46,140 nucleotides of DNA from an uncultured Selenomonadales bacterium (GTDB taxonomy: Bacteria > Bacillota > Negativicutes > Acidaminococcales > Acidaminococcaceae). The position numbers and the translations under genes are program-made. The stretch lies in the NCBI GenBank assembly GCA_900315925.1, contig ONAV01000047.1:1-46140 (forward strand), in the 5' to 3' direction. Shown here in pieces: positions 45,172-46,140 of the stretch (position 1 is the stretch's first letter; every line of letters starts with the position of its first letter). The notes beneath the pieces were generated by a model. It was not told where the DNA came from. It saw nothing but the letters and a program-made list of their open reading frames with translations, and ran no database searches.

Positions 45172-46063
45172 CGCTATCCTGCTCCTTTTCCTTCACTTCT
45201 TCATACGGTGTATTCCAGCGGTGCTGGAACCACAGCCAGTTGTCCGGATACGCTTTGATGATCCGTTCCACGGACTGTGTCATCTTCAGGGTCAGATTGT
45301 AATCGTCTGCTTTCCTGTCGCCGGTATCTTCGTAATAAAACGGTTCTTCTACGATTACCTGATGCCCATACCCGTCCGGTTTACGTACGATGTAAATCGG
45401 AATGCAGGGAGCCTTGAACTTACGGGCAAAGTAGGCCGGGCCGGACGGCGTGGCAGCCATCTTTCCCAGAAACGGAACAAATACGCCCTCATATCCGCCA
45501 TCCTGATCGGCAATCAGGCCTAACATGCGGCCCTTTTTCATAGCCCGGGCACAGCCCAAGATTTCACTGCTGCCACGTGCGAAAATTTCCTGCCCCACGC
45601 CTCTGCGTAATTCGTTCATGAAATCGGAATACACTCTGTTGGGCTGTGGTTTTTCCACAGCGCTGAGTGGAAATCCGTTCAGTGCCAGCGCTGCCCCCAA
45701 CCATTCCCAGTTGTCTATATGGCAGGCCAGCATGACAACACCTTTTTTCTGTTTCAGGGCCTCCCATAAAATTTCCGGATGGTCAAAGGTGACCAGTCCC
45801 CGGATGTTATCTTTGTTCAGTGCAGGCATGTACAACATTTCCATGACGGAGATGCCCAGATTGACAAATAACCGCCTGATTGTCTCTTTGGCTTGCAGCC
45901 TGCTGTATCCCAGCCGCTCCCGAATCGTTTCTTCCGCGCGGATGCGCTGCTTTTTCGCAATATGCCAATACAGGTGACCCAGGCCTTTTCCTATCTTCAC
46001 CAACACCTTGTATGGCGTATGGGAAGCCAGCCAGCTCAGTGTCTTCAGAACTGCATATAACAT
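45161..46063 (-). CDS. lpxL: Lipid A biosynthesis acyltransferase (LpxL/HtrB family)
   Basis: 300 residues of the LpxL/LpxM family. The catalytic H-x4-E motif is visible as His115 to Glu120 in ACHIDNWEW. The later RGSSEILGCARAMKKGRMLGLIADQDGG and PSGPAYFARKFKAPCIPIYI segments are typical. It adds the secondary acyl chain to lipid A at the inner membrane. The ATG (46061-46063) overlaps the stop of the upstream kdsC-like gene by one base (TAATG). No membrane helix is evident beyond a mildly hydrophobic N-terminus. Confidence 0.94.
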   Translation of the reverse strand: MLYAVLKTLSWLASHTPYKVLVKIGKGLGHLYWHIAKKQRIRAEETIRERLGYSRLQAKETIRRLFVNLGISVMEMLYMPALNKDNIRGLVTFDHPEILWEALKQKKGVVMLACHIDNWEWLGAALALNGFPLSAVEKPQPNRVYSDFMNELRRGVGQEIFARGSSEILGCARAMKKGRMLGLIADQDGGYEGVFVPFLGKMAATPSGPAYFARKFKAPCIPIYIVRKPDGYGHQVIVEEPFYYEDTGDRKADDYNLTLKMTQSVERIIKAYPDNWLWFQHRWNTPYEEVKEKEQDSGEK

Positions 46064-46140
46064 TATTGTCGGTCCTCTTTTCCTTCTTCTGTATATTCTT
46101 CCACAATGGCATCCCAGATGCCCCGGGCTTTCAGGATCAG
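46063..46140 (-). CDS. kdsC: KDO-8-phosphate phosphatase-like protein, C-terminal end
   Basis: Only the last 25 codons are in the window, and the gene begins beyond its right edge. The visible end, LILKARGIWDAIVEEY followed by an acidic tail, resembles the C-terminus of KdsC phosphatases (FILKAxGxWDxxV). Such an enzyme makes KDO for the LPS core, and its stop overlaps the lpxL start by one base (TAATG), which suits an LPS operon. So short a fragment allows only a tentative name. Confidence 0.6.
   Translation of the reverse strand: MILKARGIWDAIVEEYTEEGKEDRQ

Overview
The window looks like chromosomal DNA from a Negativicutes bacterium, that is, a Firmicutes lineage with an outer membrane. An LPS transport and lipid A operon (end of kdsC, lpxL, lptC, lptA, lptB, lptG) sits beside typical Firmicutes traits: CIRCE-controlled hsp20, an L27 protein with a cleavable N-terminal extension next to its protease Prp, an L21 leader, and AGGAGG-type ribosome binding sites. 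A glutamate dehydrogenase and a giant 2-hydroxyacyl-CoA dehydratase activase-type protein point to an amino-acid fermenter, possibly Acidaminococcaceae. The genus is an inference.

Layout. 1-8.6 kb: end of an ABC-F ATPase, superoxide reductase, class 3 lipase, cold shock protein, cyclophilin, a membrane protein, a gamma-carbonic-anhydrase-like protein, a GH18 lipoprotein and an SH3-domain lipoprotein. 8.6-13.3 kb: two tRNA-Leu genes, cstA, an unknown gene, a lytic transglycosylase and coaE. 13.4-20 kb: polA, lapA-like, a PLP aminotransferase and gdh. 20-26 kb: potA, a broken potB, potC and potD, then a second, convergent potD paralogue. 26-28.9 kb: split threonine/serine exporter, a UDG-like protein and a His/Tyr-rich secreted protein. 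29-34 kb: the 1528-residue activase-type protein. 34-36.6 kb: hsp20, then an acyltransferase gene bracketed by two inverted copies of a small toxin/antisense-RNA module. 36.9-40.6 kb: rplU-prp-rpmA, cysE, tRNA-Ser, fchA and a RuvC-like protein. 40.6-46.1 kb: a DUF3084-type protein and the LPS operon, both read on the minus strand.

The most notable find is a small gene not visible at normal ORF size cut-offs: a 30-residue hydrophobic holin-like peptide (35001-35093, minus). An antisense RNA promoter with a perfect 17-bp spacer faces it, and the two transcripts overlap at the toxin 3' end, which is the architecture of a type I toxin-antitoxin system. A second copy in inverted orientation (36459-36621) keeps the antisense RNA and its promoter but only the toxin's C-terminal codons. 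The two copies share a perfect 71-bp inverted repeat flanking the acyltransferase.

Intergenic space is also rich in long palindromic repeats. Family A has five copies of about 170-210 bp with compensatory stem changes. Family B has three copies and family C two copies plus a remnant. These are probably non-autonomous mobile or structured-RNA elements of the host genome. All calls rest on reading the sequence; no database or folding program was run.
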